Assembly (NCBI GenBank): GCA_963822215.1 | Contig: CAWGGX010000013.1 | Coordinates: forward strand, 62,001-126,000 | Source: Roseiarcus sp963822215 | GTDB lineage: Bacteria > Pseudomonadota > Alphaproteobacteria > Rhizobiales > Beijerinckiaceae | Direction of reading: 5' to 3' | Length of the DNA stretch: 64,000 bases | In this document: positions 16,656-25,506 of the stretch, in pieces | Layout of the letters: every line of letters starts with the position of its first letter | How positions within the stretch are numbered: position 1 is the first letter of the stretch | The notes under the pieces: generated by a model | Databases searched by the model: none | What the model saw: only the letters and a program-made list of their open reading frames with translations | Told to the model about the DNA's origin: nothing | Program-made: the position numbers and the translations under genes

Positions 16656-16919
16656 CGTGCCTGTCCGGTTAACGCCCACACCCACCAGGGCTGGTGATGG
16701 TTATCAAACCGGCCATGGAAATCCGCCAGAGCGACGATCTGGGTTTCCCCAGTCAGTCCCAGAGTTTCATGAGCTTTTTCCGTATGACGCGGCATATGCT
16801 GCCTATCTTGATCGCGCGCGTTGGCCTGTCGGCTTTGTCTGGCCATATTGCGGCCAGATCGCTCTGCACGTGGGCGCATCCTACATCTAGGGGCTGTGGG
16901 CGTTAACCGGATAGGCACG
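16656..16919. mobile_element. 264-bp IS1595-family MITE inside the fibre gene
   Basis: The terminal inverted repeats match in 24 of the first 25 bases: left CGTGCCTGTCCGGTTAACGC, right read inward CGTGCCTATCCGGTTAACGC, and both continue CCACA. They are flanked by a perfect 8-bp duplication, TTTTAATG (16648-16655 and 16920-16927). A 77-codon frame inside (16657-16890) keeps a piece of the IS1595 transposase N-terminus (EFHELFPYDAAYAAYLDRA, then WPVGFVWPYCG, a zinc ribbon whose first Cys is Trp). The catalytic domain is absent. The left repeat itself supplies the stop codon that truncates the fibre gene. Confidence 0.88.
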
Positions 16920-17193
16920 TTTTAATGAAAATATAGCGACGGATTGGATCTTTGCGCTTCAGGCGTTTTATCTTGATTTCGACATGATATGGACGAATGT
17001 CGGCATTGGAAAACACGGCTATATGATCGATTTAATGAAAAAATCTCTTGGCTGGAATGAGATAGTAGGTGATAAGATACAGGGTTGGGCGCGCCAACTT
17101 GGAACGGACTTGAATTCGACCACGCCTACCGCAATCGTGATCGGCACGGGAGCCGGTTCGGCCCAGGAGTTCGTGAATAATTTCGACGGGTCA

Positions 17194-18741
17194 GTGATGC
17201 TCGGGGCACACTCGACAAAGCCGTCCATCGTGATCTCGCCGGGGACAGTCACCGCAGCCGGCAGTGTGGCGATCGGCCACGACGCCGCGGCGATTGGCGC
17301 TCGCAGCGCCTCCTTCGGCCCCTCCGCGAAAGCGGAAAAAGACGACTCTCTGGCGATGGGCAATGCGACCGAAGCCAAACATGCTGGCTCCATGGTCGTC
17401 GGTAGCGGAGTCGACGCTCAGCAAAAGCTAACCAGTCCTTTCGACAACTCGGTGGCATTGGGCGCGCACTCCACAAAGCCGTCCATAGTTATCTCGTCAG
17501 GTTCTCAATCTCGAGCCGGCAGCGTGGCGATCGGGCACGAAGCCGCAACGGCGGGCGATCGTAGTGTCTCCCTCGGCGCCTTCGCTAACGCGGAAAAAGA
17601 CGACTCTTTGTCGATAGGCTATGCGACCGAAGCCAAACGCGACGGCGCCATGGTCATCGGCAGCGGAGCGGACGATAAGAAGAAGCTATCCAGTACTTCC
17701 GACAACTCGGTGGCGCTGGGAGCATACTCCACAAAGCCGTCCATCGTAATCTCGCCCGGGTTCGAATCTCGAGCCGGTAGCGTGGCGATCGGGCACGACG
17801 CCGCGGCGACCGGCGCTCGCAGCGTCTCTCTCGGCCCCTCCGCCAAAGCGGAAGAAGACGACTCTGTGGCGATGGGCTATGCGACCGAAGCCAAACATGC
17901 CGGCTCCATGGTCATCGGTAGCGGAGTCGACGCCGAGCACAAACTAACCAGTCACTCCGACAAGTCGGTGGCTCTGGGGGCCGGCTCCGCAAAGCCGTCC
18001 ATCGTGATCTCGCCAGGACAAGACTCTCAAGCCGGTAGCGTGGCGATCGGGCACGACGCCGCGGCGACCGGGGCTCGCAGCGTCTCTCTCGGCCCCTCCG
18101 CCAAAGCGGAAAAAGACGACTCTGTGGCGATGGGCTATGCGACCGAAGCCAAACATGCCGGCTCCATGGTCATCGGTAGCGGATTCAACGCCCAGCACAA
18201 ACTAACCAGTCACTCCAACAAGTCGGTGGCTCTGGGGGCCGGCTCCGAAAAGCCGTCCATCGTGATCTCGCCAGGACAAGACTCTCAAGCCGGTAGCGTG
18301 GCGATCGGGCACGACGCCGCGGCGACCGGGGCTCGCAGCGTCTCTCTCGGCCCCTCCGCCAAAGCGGAAAAAGACAACTCTCTGGCGATGGGCTATGCGA
18401 CCGAAGCCAAACATGCCGGCTCCATGGTCATCGGTAGCGGATTCAACGCCCAGCACAAACTAACCAGTCACTCCAACAAGTCGGTGGCTCTGGGGGCCGG
18501 CTCCGAAAAGCCGTCCATCGTGATCTCGCCAGGACAAGACTCTCAAGCCGGTAGCGTGGCGATCGGGCACGACGCCGCGGCGACCGGGGCTCGCAGCGTC
18601 TCTCTCGGCCCCTCCGCCAAAGCGGATAAAGACGACTCTCTAGCGACGGGCTATGCGACCGAAGCCAAACATGCCGGCTCCATGGTCATCGGTAGCGGAT
18701 TCAACGCCCAGCACAAACTAACCAGTCACTCCAACAAGTCG
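17194..18741 (+). repeat. Six tandem 258-bp repeats in the fibre gene
   Basis: Repeat units start at 17194, 17452, 17710, 17968, 18226 and 18484, each encoding 86 residues; a partial seventh starts at 18742. Units 4-6 are nearly identical, while units 1-2 are diverged. This points to recent expansion from the right side and to likely copy-number variation. Confidence 0.92.
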
Positions 18742-20358
18742 GTGGCTCTGGGGGCCGGCTCCGCAAAGCCGTCCATCGTGATCTCGCCAGGAGATGACTC
18801 TCAAGCCGGTGGTGTTGCGATCGGTGCAAACGCGCGGGCGAAGCACCCACAGTCAGTGGTCATCGGCGTCGGATTGCCAAACCAAACACTGGAGAACGAC
18901 AACCCAAACACAGTCGTCTTGGGCGCGGGTTCGTCGAAGCCCTCATTAATTATCCAGGCTGGAAAAGACGCAAATACCCCCGGGGAGATTACTCTTTGCG
19001 CGGATCTCGTCGCTGGTAAAGGGAAAACGTTGTCGCTCGGAAGCAATGAAGGCCGCATTGATAGGCTCTATGTTAGTAATAATAGCATACATATTGGTAT
19101 AAATGACAAAAACGAAGGAACTATCGGGTATGACGAAGAGAATAGCCGACTTAGGCTTGGTCATAATGTTGTTGTAACGGGAGATCTTGCCTTAACTGGA
19201 TTCTCTGATCTTGAGGAAACCAATTTCCTTGCGCTCGATAACGGAGGAAAGTTCAAGGTTGCGACAGTCGAAATAAAACGCCAAGTGGAGCGGGCCAAAA
19301 CGGAAGCGGACCGCGCCGAAGGCAAGGCCGGCGACGCGTCCGCATCAGCACGGGATGCCAGCGCTGCAGCGTCAAGGGCGGAGGCAGCTAAGTCAGGGGC
19401 AAGCACTGCAGAGACGGCGGCCAACACCGCAGCGGGAAGGGCTGCCGCTTCAGCGACCGGGGCCGCCGCTGCGGCGGAAGCAGCAGTGGCGGCCGCAGTC
19501 GCCGGGTCCCTTGCCGGAATTGCAACTTCGCTGACGGCAGCACAAACGGCGAGAGGTGGCGCAGAGAAGGCCAGGGACGAGGCAGAGCAGGCCAAGAATC
19601 AGGCCCTGCAAGCAAGGTTCGAAGCCCAACAGGCGAAGGCGGAGGCTCAGCGGGCTGCTGAGAAGGCTGAAGAAGCCCGGGGCGAAGCTGTGCGGGCTGA
19701 TGCAGAAGCTCAGCGGGCTGCGACGGCCGCCGCAGCATCGGCCGCAGGCGCAGAAAGATCCAACGCTTTGCTCCTCGAAGCAGTCACTAAGCTGAGCTCA
19801 CAAAACGCTTTATTGACAGAAAAGATCAAATATTTGCAACGGTTTGAGTTTACATGGGAACAAGTGCTTAAGAACGAGTTGACGGTAATATCAACTCCCG
19901 GTGGCTATATGATGGGGGCGGATGGCAACGGCAACATATACGTCTGCAACGACGAGTATATATTGAAAGCGACTGACTTTGGCATCCTCTATTCGCGCTT
20001 TTACCAATTTAATTCTCCTCCGAATGTACACATAAAAGCGCTGGCGGCTGATCATGAAGGAAACGTCTACGTTATCTCCGGTTCTCAAGTCTTCGAGCTG
20101 CACAAGTATGGTAGCGATGGGAGCCGCGTTGCCAGAGGCCCCGCACCTGACTCCGGATACAACGTCGGCGCCATCGCGGCAAAAGGACCACGTGATTTTG
20201 TATACGTACCCTTTTGGAAGACTTCTGGCGGATACGACGCCGGAGATCGTCGAACAATCTTTCAGCCTTGGGATGTCGATTTACTCGGCAACATATACCT
20301 GTGTGCCCGTGAGAGTGTTTATGTGGGTCGTAATTTATCGCGAATGAAGCCTACCTGA

Positions 20359-20822
20359 TCTCGACCCCATGCTTTCATCGCGCGACGCTGTCCAGCGGGT
20401 GGAGAGAGGCGCCACGAATCACATTTCCGCGAGGACAACCGCGCGAGTGAGGCGCGTTATCTCTCGCAAAGCCCCTCGGAGCCCCGCTTGGGATACTCTA
20501 CGCCAACTCGAAAGGAAGCCGCGTCTTTTTCGATGACCTTGCCCCCGATTGGCCGAAGCGCCCTTGCACCAATAATCCGCGTTCATCGAACATCAGGCCG
20601 GCTTCGATCTCTGAACCCATCAGGACGCGCCCGCCCACTGCGCACGGCTTCCATAGCGGCCACGGCAGATTAACACCGTTCTCCGCTCGATACGCGCCAA
20701 TCGCGAACGCCCGCTCCGGGCGGACTGCGCGCCTAGAGGCAAAGCCCGCTTTCCTACCTAATCTGCGCCTACGACGTGGCGATCAGCGACGACCGCTAAA
20801 CGTCGATTTGCGCCGTTCAATT
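20359..20822 (+). pseudogene. Coding remnant (FFDDLAPDWPKRPC motif) interrupted by IS66
   Basis: Between the fibre gene and the IS66 element, one frame near 20463-20600 reads LGILYANSKGSRVFFDDL then APDWPKRPCTNN. This resembles the conserved motif GxRVFFDxLGPPWPKHPC of small zinc-binding-like hypothetical proteins. No intact start or zinc site remains. The rest of the 464-bp stretch shows nothing recognisable. The IS66 insertion begins at 20823. Confidence 0.35.
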
Positions 20823-20911
20823 GTAACCGGTACGCCGCCCCCACCTCGCCTGCGGCCCTTGGCTGAGCGAGACTCGCGTTCCGATTCGACAACGCGAAGG
20901 GCGCTAATTCC

Positions 20912-21319
20912 ATGCATCAAGCCAGGCATGAAGCCAACTCTTATCAGCGCGTTGAGGTGATCACGGGACGTCGGCGACGCCGCGATTGGAGCGATGAGGA
21001 GAAGGCGCGGATCCTGGCTGAGAGCTCCGATCCCGGGGTGAACATTTCCGAGGTGGCGCGGCGCAACGGGGTCAACCGGGGATTGCTCAACGTTTGGCGG
21101 CGCAAGGCGCGGCTCGCATCGAGCGAAGGGCCGCAGTTCGTTCAACTCAAGCTCGAGGACTTCGGGGCGCGACCGGACGCGATCGACCCGCCCCACGTCC
21201 TGGCGGGTCCGAGCGAACGGATCGAGGTGACGATCGCGGACGCGACAGTGAGCGTGCCCATCGGCGTCGACGCCGCGACGCTGGAGCGCGTGTTGGCTGC
21301 GGTGAGGTCGAAGCGGTGA
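20912..21319 (+). CDS. tnpA: IS66 TnpA
   Basis: 135 residues. An N-terminal helix-turn-helix of the IS66 OrfA/TnpA type is visible (RRRDWSDEEKARILAESSDP, NISEVARRNGVNRGLLNVWRR). A C-terminal region contains IEVTIADATVSVPIGVD. TnpA is the DNA-binding accessory protein of the element. Its stop overlaps the GTG of tnpB. Confidence 0.9.
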   Translation: MHQARHEANSYQRVEVITGRRRRRDWSDEEKARILAESSDPGVNISEVARRNGVNRGLLNVWRRKARLASSEGPQFVQLKLEDFGARPDAIDPPHVLAGPSERIEVTIADATVSVPIGVDAATLERVLAAVRSKR

Positions 21320-21669
21320 TCTCGTTCGGCTCGGATGTCCGGGTGTTCGTTGCAACTCAGCCGATCGACTTTCGAAGAGGCGTACACGGCCTGGTCGCGC
21401 TGGTGGCGGAGGGGGGCGGCGAGCCCTACAGCGGGGACGTTTTCGTTTTCCGCTCGAAGCGATCGGACCGTTTGAAGCTTCTTGTTTTTGACGGCTCGGG
21501 TCTGGTTCTGGCGACAAAATGGCTGGAGGAAGGTGATTTCGCCTGGCCTCCTGTTCGCGAGGGGACGATGCGCGTGACGGGGGCGCAGCTGGCGATGCTG
21601 ATCGAAGGTCTCTCGGAGTGGTCGCGGGTGGTCCCGAAGGTGACGAAGCGGCCGACGAGAGTGGGCTGA
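21316..21669 (+). CDS. tnpB: IS66 TnpB
   Basis: 117 residues from a GTG overlapping the tnpA stop. It carries the IS66 Orf2/TnpB signatures TQPIDFRRGVHGLVALV, FVFRSKRSDRLKLLVFDGSG and LEEGDFAWPP. A longer upstream frame exists but overlaps tnpA and is not protein-like. Confidence 0.9.
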   Translation: MISFGSDVRVFVATQPIDFRRGVHGLVALVAEGGGEPYSGDVFVFRSKRSDRLKLLVFDGSGLVLATKWLEEGDFAWPPVREGTMRVTGAQLAMLIEGLSEWSRVVPKVTKRPTRVG

Positions 21670-21719
21670 GTCGCCCCGTTTTGCTGGCGACTCCGAGGGT
21701 TTTCGTGTAGCTTTTCGAT

Positions 21720-23271
21720 ATGGCGATTCGCCCTGAAGATCTGCCCAAGGACCCTGCGGCGCTCGCCGAGATGGTGCTGGCTTTCGACGGCGAAATCGAC
21801 GATCTTCGCGCTGAGATCGCGACGTTGAAAAACCTGATCTTCGGCGCGCGGTCGGAGCGCTCCGTGATCGTCTGCGCCGAACAGCTCGCGTTCGACCTGG
21901 AACGGACCGCCGCCGCGCCGCCCCCGGCCAACGACGACGAACCGGAATCGGACGCGCCGAAGGCGAAGCGGCGCAAAGCCCGGCGCAACATCGGCGCGCT
22001 GCCGGCGCATCTGCCCCGGGTCGAACAGGTGATCGAGCCGGTCGCTCTGCCCGTGCTGCACGGGTCCGATGCATCGGATCGGCGAGGAGATGAGCGAAGC
22101 GCTCGACCGGGTACCCGCGTGGCTGCGCGTGCTGCGCACGGTCCGTCCCAAATACGCCTGCCGCGCCTGCGAGGGCCCGATCGTCCAGGCCCCGGCGCCG
22201 GCTCGGCTGGTCGAGGGCGGCATGGCCACGACGGCGCTGATCGCGCACATCGCCGCGGCCAAATACGCCTGGCAGTCGACGCTCTATCGTCAGACGCAGA
22301 TCCTGGCGGGCCACGGCGTCGTCGTCGACCGCCAAACGCTGGCGCGCTGGATGGGAAGCGCGGCCTGGATGGTCCGGGGCCTCTACGATCTGCAACTGAA
22401 GACCATGCATCGCTTCGAGCGGCTGTTCTGCGACGAGACGCCGATGCCGGTGCTCGACCCGGGGCGCGGCCGCACGAAGATCAGCCAGTTCTGGGCGCAT
22501 GCGACGGACGACCGGCCCTGGAAGGGGCCGGCGCCGCCGGCGGTCGCTTACGTGTTCGCAGGCGGCCGCGGCAAGAAGGAGATAATGGCGCAGCTTGCCG
22601 GCTTCGAAGGCGTGCTGCAGGTCGACGGCTATGCCGCCTACGTCTCGCTTGCGGGCGATGCGAAGATGTCGGGTAGGATCCGGCTGGCGTATTGTCTCGT
22701 TCACGCGCGCCGCAACTTCGTGAGGGTGCACAAGACGACGAACTCGCCCTTCGCCAGGGAGGTCATCGAGCGCATCGCAGCCGTCTACGCAATCGAGGAC
22801 AGGATCCGCGGCCTCGACGCCAGGGAGCGCTGCGTGGCGCGCCAGGCCGAGACGAAGCCGCTGATGGAGGCGTTGAAGGCCCGTCTGGTCGCGGTGAAGG
22901 ACGGGATCTCCCGCCGATCGACGCTGATCAAGGCGATCGACTATATGCTCGAACGCTGGGAGGGCCTGACGGCGTTCCTCGACGACGGGCGGCTCGAGCC
23001 GGACACCAACACGGTCGAGCGTTCGATCAGGCCGATTGCAATCGGAAAAAAGAATTCGTTGTTCAGCGGCGACGAAGGCGGGGGCGAGACCTGGGCTATT
23101 CTTTCTTCGCTTCTTAACACGGCAAAATTGAATGGCGTCGACCCCGAGGCCTATCTCGTCGACGTGCTTGAGAGGATGGTCTCCGGCCGAACGACCAACG
23201 ACCGCCTGCATGAAGTTCTGGCCTGGAACTGGAAGGCCGCGCGCGAAGCCGAAAAGCACGCAGCGGCATGA
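21720..23271 (+). pseudogene. tnpC: IS66 TnpC transposase with a one-base frameshift
   Basis: The N-terminal leucine-zipper/zinc region (LAEMVLAFDGEIDDLRAEIA, SERSVI) is in one frame. From about 22045 the sequence CPCCTGPMHRIGEE and the whole DDE region (LFCDETPMPVLDPG; VLQVDGYAAYVSLA; TNTVERSIRPIAIGKKNSLF) continue one base on. Removing one G near 22039-22042 restores a continuous protein. Either a real lesion or an assembly insertion; the transposase is otherwise complete. Confidence 0.85.
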
Positions 23272-23915
23272 CGCAGTCGAAGCCGAAGCGACGGCGGGGA
23301 ACGCGAGCAGCGCTCAAGCCGGTCAAGACGACGATGGCGGACTACGCCATGTCGTTCGAGCAGCTCGGACAATGGATGAGCGAGCGCGCCAGGTCGCCGA
23401 TGCTTCGGCATCCGCAGGCGACATCGCTCTCCATGCTCGACGGCGCGGTGACCGCGGTCGTCGCCGGGCCGGTCTCGATGCCGCCCGAGGAATGGGTGTG
23501 CCCGCTCCTCGGCGTCGATCCCGACGCCTTCAATCACGACACCGAGGAGTTCTCGGCGATCGCCGCTACACTGATGCGGCACAACGCGATCAGCGAGACG
23601 CTGTCGACGAGGCCGGAGAGCTTCGAGCCGCTGTTCGTGCGGTCGCAAGATGGTGAAGTCGACCCGCAGCCCTGGTGCATAGGCTTCTACGTCGTCATGA
23701 AGCTGCGGCTGCCCGCCTGGTCGCGGCTGCTCTCGCCGGACAGGATCGAACACCCTCTGCTGTCGCCGATCCTGGTCCACTGCATTGCTGACGCCGGCCA
23801 GCCCACGCTGTCACCGGCGATGGGCCGCCCCGAAAACGTCTGGCGCAACATTCCCGCATCCGTCGAAGCGCTGCGCCAGGTCTGGATGCCGACCCGCTTC
23901 AAGCGTGGCGCATAG
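23268..23915 (+). CDS. UPF0149/YecA-like passenger protein of the IS66 element
   Basis: 215 residues starting inside the tnpC stop (ATGA). It contains SMLDGAVTAVVAGPVSMPPE, EWVCPLLG and QPWCIGFYVVMKLR, as in the UPF0149 (YecA-like) family often carried by IS66 elements of alphaproteobacteria. Its role is unknown. The overlap with tnpC implies translational coupling. Confidence 0.75.
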   Translation: MTQSKPKRRRGTRAALKPVKTTMADYAMSFEQLGQWMSERARSPMLRHPQATSLSMLDGAVTAVVAGPVSMPPEEWVCPLLGVDPDAFNHDTEEFSAIAATLMRHNAISETLSTRPESFEPLFVRSQDGEVDPQPWCIGFYVVMKLRLPAWSRLLSPDRIEHPLLSPILVHCIADAGQPTLSPAMGRPENVWRNIPASVEALRQVWMPTRFKRGA

Positions 23916-23962
23916 AACGCCCGTAGCCAGCCGTGCTCTTCTCGTGCCGCTTACGTTCAATT

Positions 23963-24436
23963 GCTTGGGAAGCGTGTTACGCATTGGGTCGAGCTGATGG
24001 GTTCGAATATTGTTTTCGGGACCGCCGCTCCTGGCGCTTGGCGCGGCAGGAAGAATGCCCTCCGGCATCCCGATATGTCGTGGGTATGTGTGCGGTAACC
24101 GGATAGGCACGCTTTGAAGCTCGCCTCGTCAAGGTTCGCACGCCCGACACCGTTCGATGACGCGGCCAACGCCGGTCGAAGCGCCTTGACGTAACACCCT
24201 AGCCGCCCCCCCCCCCGCGTCGTCCTGATCCCGGGGCAAGCCCGGGGATGTCGAAGGACGCTCCAGCGCACAAGAACGGCCCCGCCCACTGGATCATCCT
24301 TCGACAGGCTCAGGATGAGGGCATTGTCATGGCGGCCCGGCTTAGGAGTTACGCCTTGACAACGGGCCGCCCGGAGACTTAGCCTATAACGTTATAGAAA
24401 GAGCCCGACGCCGCCGTACACAGGGGAAAGGAACGC
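23963..24436. other. Right end of the island and REP-like sequence before lacI
   Basis: 23963-24086 holds no supported gene and ends in the island's right terminal repeat (24087-24111). After the target copy at 24112-24119 come a run of C residues and dispersed-repeat sequence (CCCGGGGCAAGCCCGGGG; CATCCTTCGACAGGCTCAGGATG near 24295-24320). Confidence 0.5.
24384..24397. promoter_or_regulatory. Candidate LacI-family operator
   Basis: A perfect 14-base palindrome, CTATAACGTTATAG, with the central CG typical of LacI-family sites. It lies 40 bp upstream of the lacI-type gene, so autoregulation and operon control are likely. Confidence 0.65.
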
Positions 24437-25480
24437 TTGTCGAGGCCGCCCACAATTCGCGATGTCGCTGCGCGCGCCGGGGTTTCGGTCGCGACCGCGT
24501 CGAACGTGGCGAACGGCAATCGCCCTGTCGGCGAGGCGAGCCGGCGTCGGGTTGTCGAAGCGATCGAAGAGCTCGGCTACCAGGTCGACCGGGCCGCGAG
24601 CGCGCTGCGCGGCGCCGCGACCCGCCTTGTCGGGATGGTCGTCCCCGACATCACCAACGTTTTTTTCGCCAGCCTCGTGCACGGCGTCGAGGCGCTCGCC
24701 GAGCGCCACGGCTATGATCTCCTGCTCGTCTCCACCAGCGAGGACGCGGCCATCGAAAAGCGGCGGGTCGAGGCGCTGATCGGCCGGCGGATCGACGGCC
24801 TGATCGCCGTGCCGGCGAGCGACGCCTCGATGGCGTCGCTCAGCGCCCGCGGGGCGCGTCTGCCGCCGACCATTCTGCTCGACCGCGGCGAGGATTCGCC
24901 GGGCTTCGATACGGTCCGCGCCGATTGCGAGAGCGGCGGCTACGAAGCCGTGCGGCATCTCATCGGTCTCGGGCATCGCGACATCGCGGCGCTCGCCCAT
25001 TCGGAGCACCTGCGCAACATCGCCGAGCGCATCGCCGGCTGCCGCCGCGCGCTGAGCGAAGCGGGCCTTGCCGGCCGCGAACGGGTCGTCTGCGGCGGCC
25101 ATGACCTCGAAAGCCTGCGGGGGGCGATCGAGATGGAGCTCCATCGCGCCGATCCGCCGACCGCGATCTTCGCCTTGACCAATGTCTGCGCGCTCGCGGC
25201 GCTGAAGGCGGCTCGCGGCCTCGGGCTCGAGATCCCGCGCGACATTTCGATTGCCGGCTTCGACGATTTCGACTGGATGCTGGCGCTCCGCCCCTATCTG
25301 ACCACGGTCGCCCAGCCGGTCGACGACTTCGCCGCGTCCGCATGGTGGCTGCTCACCCGCCGGATGGCCGGCGGCGCGACGCATCCAGCCGAACGCATCC
25401 TGCTTCCCTGCGCCCTCAAGGTTCGGGAATCCACCGGGCCCGCCCGCCCAAGGCTGAAAGCCGTGGCGGAGGCCCATTGA
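24437..25480 (+). CDS. LacI-family transcriptional regulator
   Basis: 347 residues from a TTG start preceded by GGGGAAAGGAA. The N-terminal DNA-binding domain (TIRDVAARAGVSVATASNVA ... VVEAIEELGY) is followed by a periplasmic-binding-protein-like ligand domain (VGMVVPDITNVFFASLVHGV; ISIAGFDDFDW). It lies directly upstream of sugar ABC transporter genes and a D-psicose 3-epimerase, so its inducer is probably that operon's sugar. Confidence 0.9.
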   Translation: MSRPPTIRDVAARAGVSVATASNVANGNRPVGEASRRRVVEAIEELGYQVDRAASALRGAATRLVGMVVPDITNVFFASLVHGVEALAERHGYDLLLVSTSEDAAIEKRRVEALIGRRIDGLIAVPASDASMASLSARGARLPPTILLDRGEDSPGFDTVRADCESGGYEAVRHLIGLGHRDIAALAHSEHLRNIAERIAGCRRALSEAGLAGRERVVCGGHDLESLRGAIEMELHRADPPTAIFALTNVCALAALKAARGLGLEIPRDISIAGFDDFDWMLALRPYLTTVAQPVDDFAASAWWLLTRRMAGGATHPAERILLPCALKVRESTGPARPRLKAVAEAH

Positions 25481-25506
25481 TCAAGTCAAAAACGTGGGAG
25501 GTAAGC

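Larger units (their letters stand above)
15974..20358 (+). pseudogene. Giant fibre/adhesin-like gene with YadA-type head repeats, split by a MITE
   Basis: Removing the MITE plus one target copy (16656-16927) joins the two open frames exactly in frame (682 + 3431 bases = 1371 codons). The restored protein has 1370 residues. Order: two N-terminal modules (GTGAPTAGIGNDGDYFLD; GDGAPSSAGANGNYYLD) like those in phage tail and collagen-like fibres; a helical region; six 86-residue head repeats (SVALGAxSxKPSIVISPG ... AGSVAIGHDAAATGARSVSLG) from about 317; an Ala-rich coiled coil at about 1009-1200 (AEAQRAAEKAEEARGEAVRA); and a C-terminal segment with propeller-like phrases (ADGNGNIYVCND; ADHEGNVYVISG). 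There is no signal peptide and no YadA membrane anchor, so a tail-fibre-like role is as likely as a trimeric autotransporter. As it stands it yields a 232-residue N-part and perhaps a 1124-residue C-part from 16984. It is AT-rich compared with its neighbours. Confidence 0.75.
20823..23954 (+). mobile_element. IS66-family element with passenger gene
   Basis: The element is bounded by a perfect 8-bp duplication, GTTCAATT (20815-20822 and 23955-23962), the size IS66 makes. The ends share GTAAxCGGxACG (left GTAACCGGTACG; right read inward GTAAGCGGCACG). It contains tnpA, tnpB, tnpC (frameshifted) and a UPF0149/YecA-like passenger, all rightward with overlapping or close junctions. It is nested in the 8.9-kb island. 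Confidence 0.92.
15237..24111. mobile_element. 8.9-kb transposon-like island with IS1595-type ends and 8-bp target duplication
   Basis: The left end begins CGCGCCTATCCGGTTA at 15237. The right end, read inward from 24111, is CGTGCCTATCCGGTTA, identical over 16 bases except one. The same 8 bases, CTTTGAAG, flank both ends (15229-15236 and 24112-24119), as expected for IS1595-family transposition. The 264-bp MITE inside the island has the same kind of ends. The island carries a PAS remnant, a large fibre gene split by the MITE, a small coding remnant and an IS66 element. No intact IS1595-type transposase is inside, so it would be a non-autonomous element moved in trans. Confidence 0.75.

Noticed and set aside
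17194..18741. Regular repeats considered as a CRISPR array
   Set aside because: 258-bp contiguous units encode protein repeats; there are no spacers.
21142..23259. 705-codon minus-strand frame across the IS66 element
   Set aside because: Shadow of tnpC; no protein family features.
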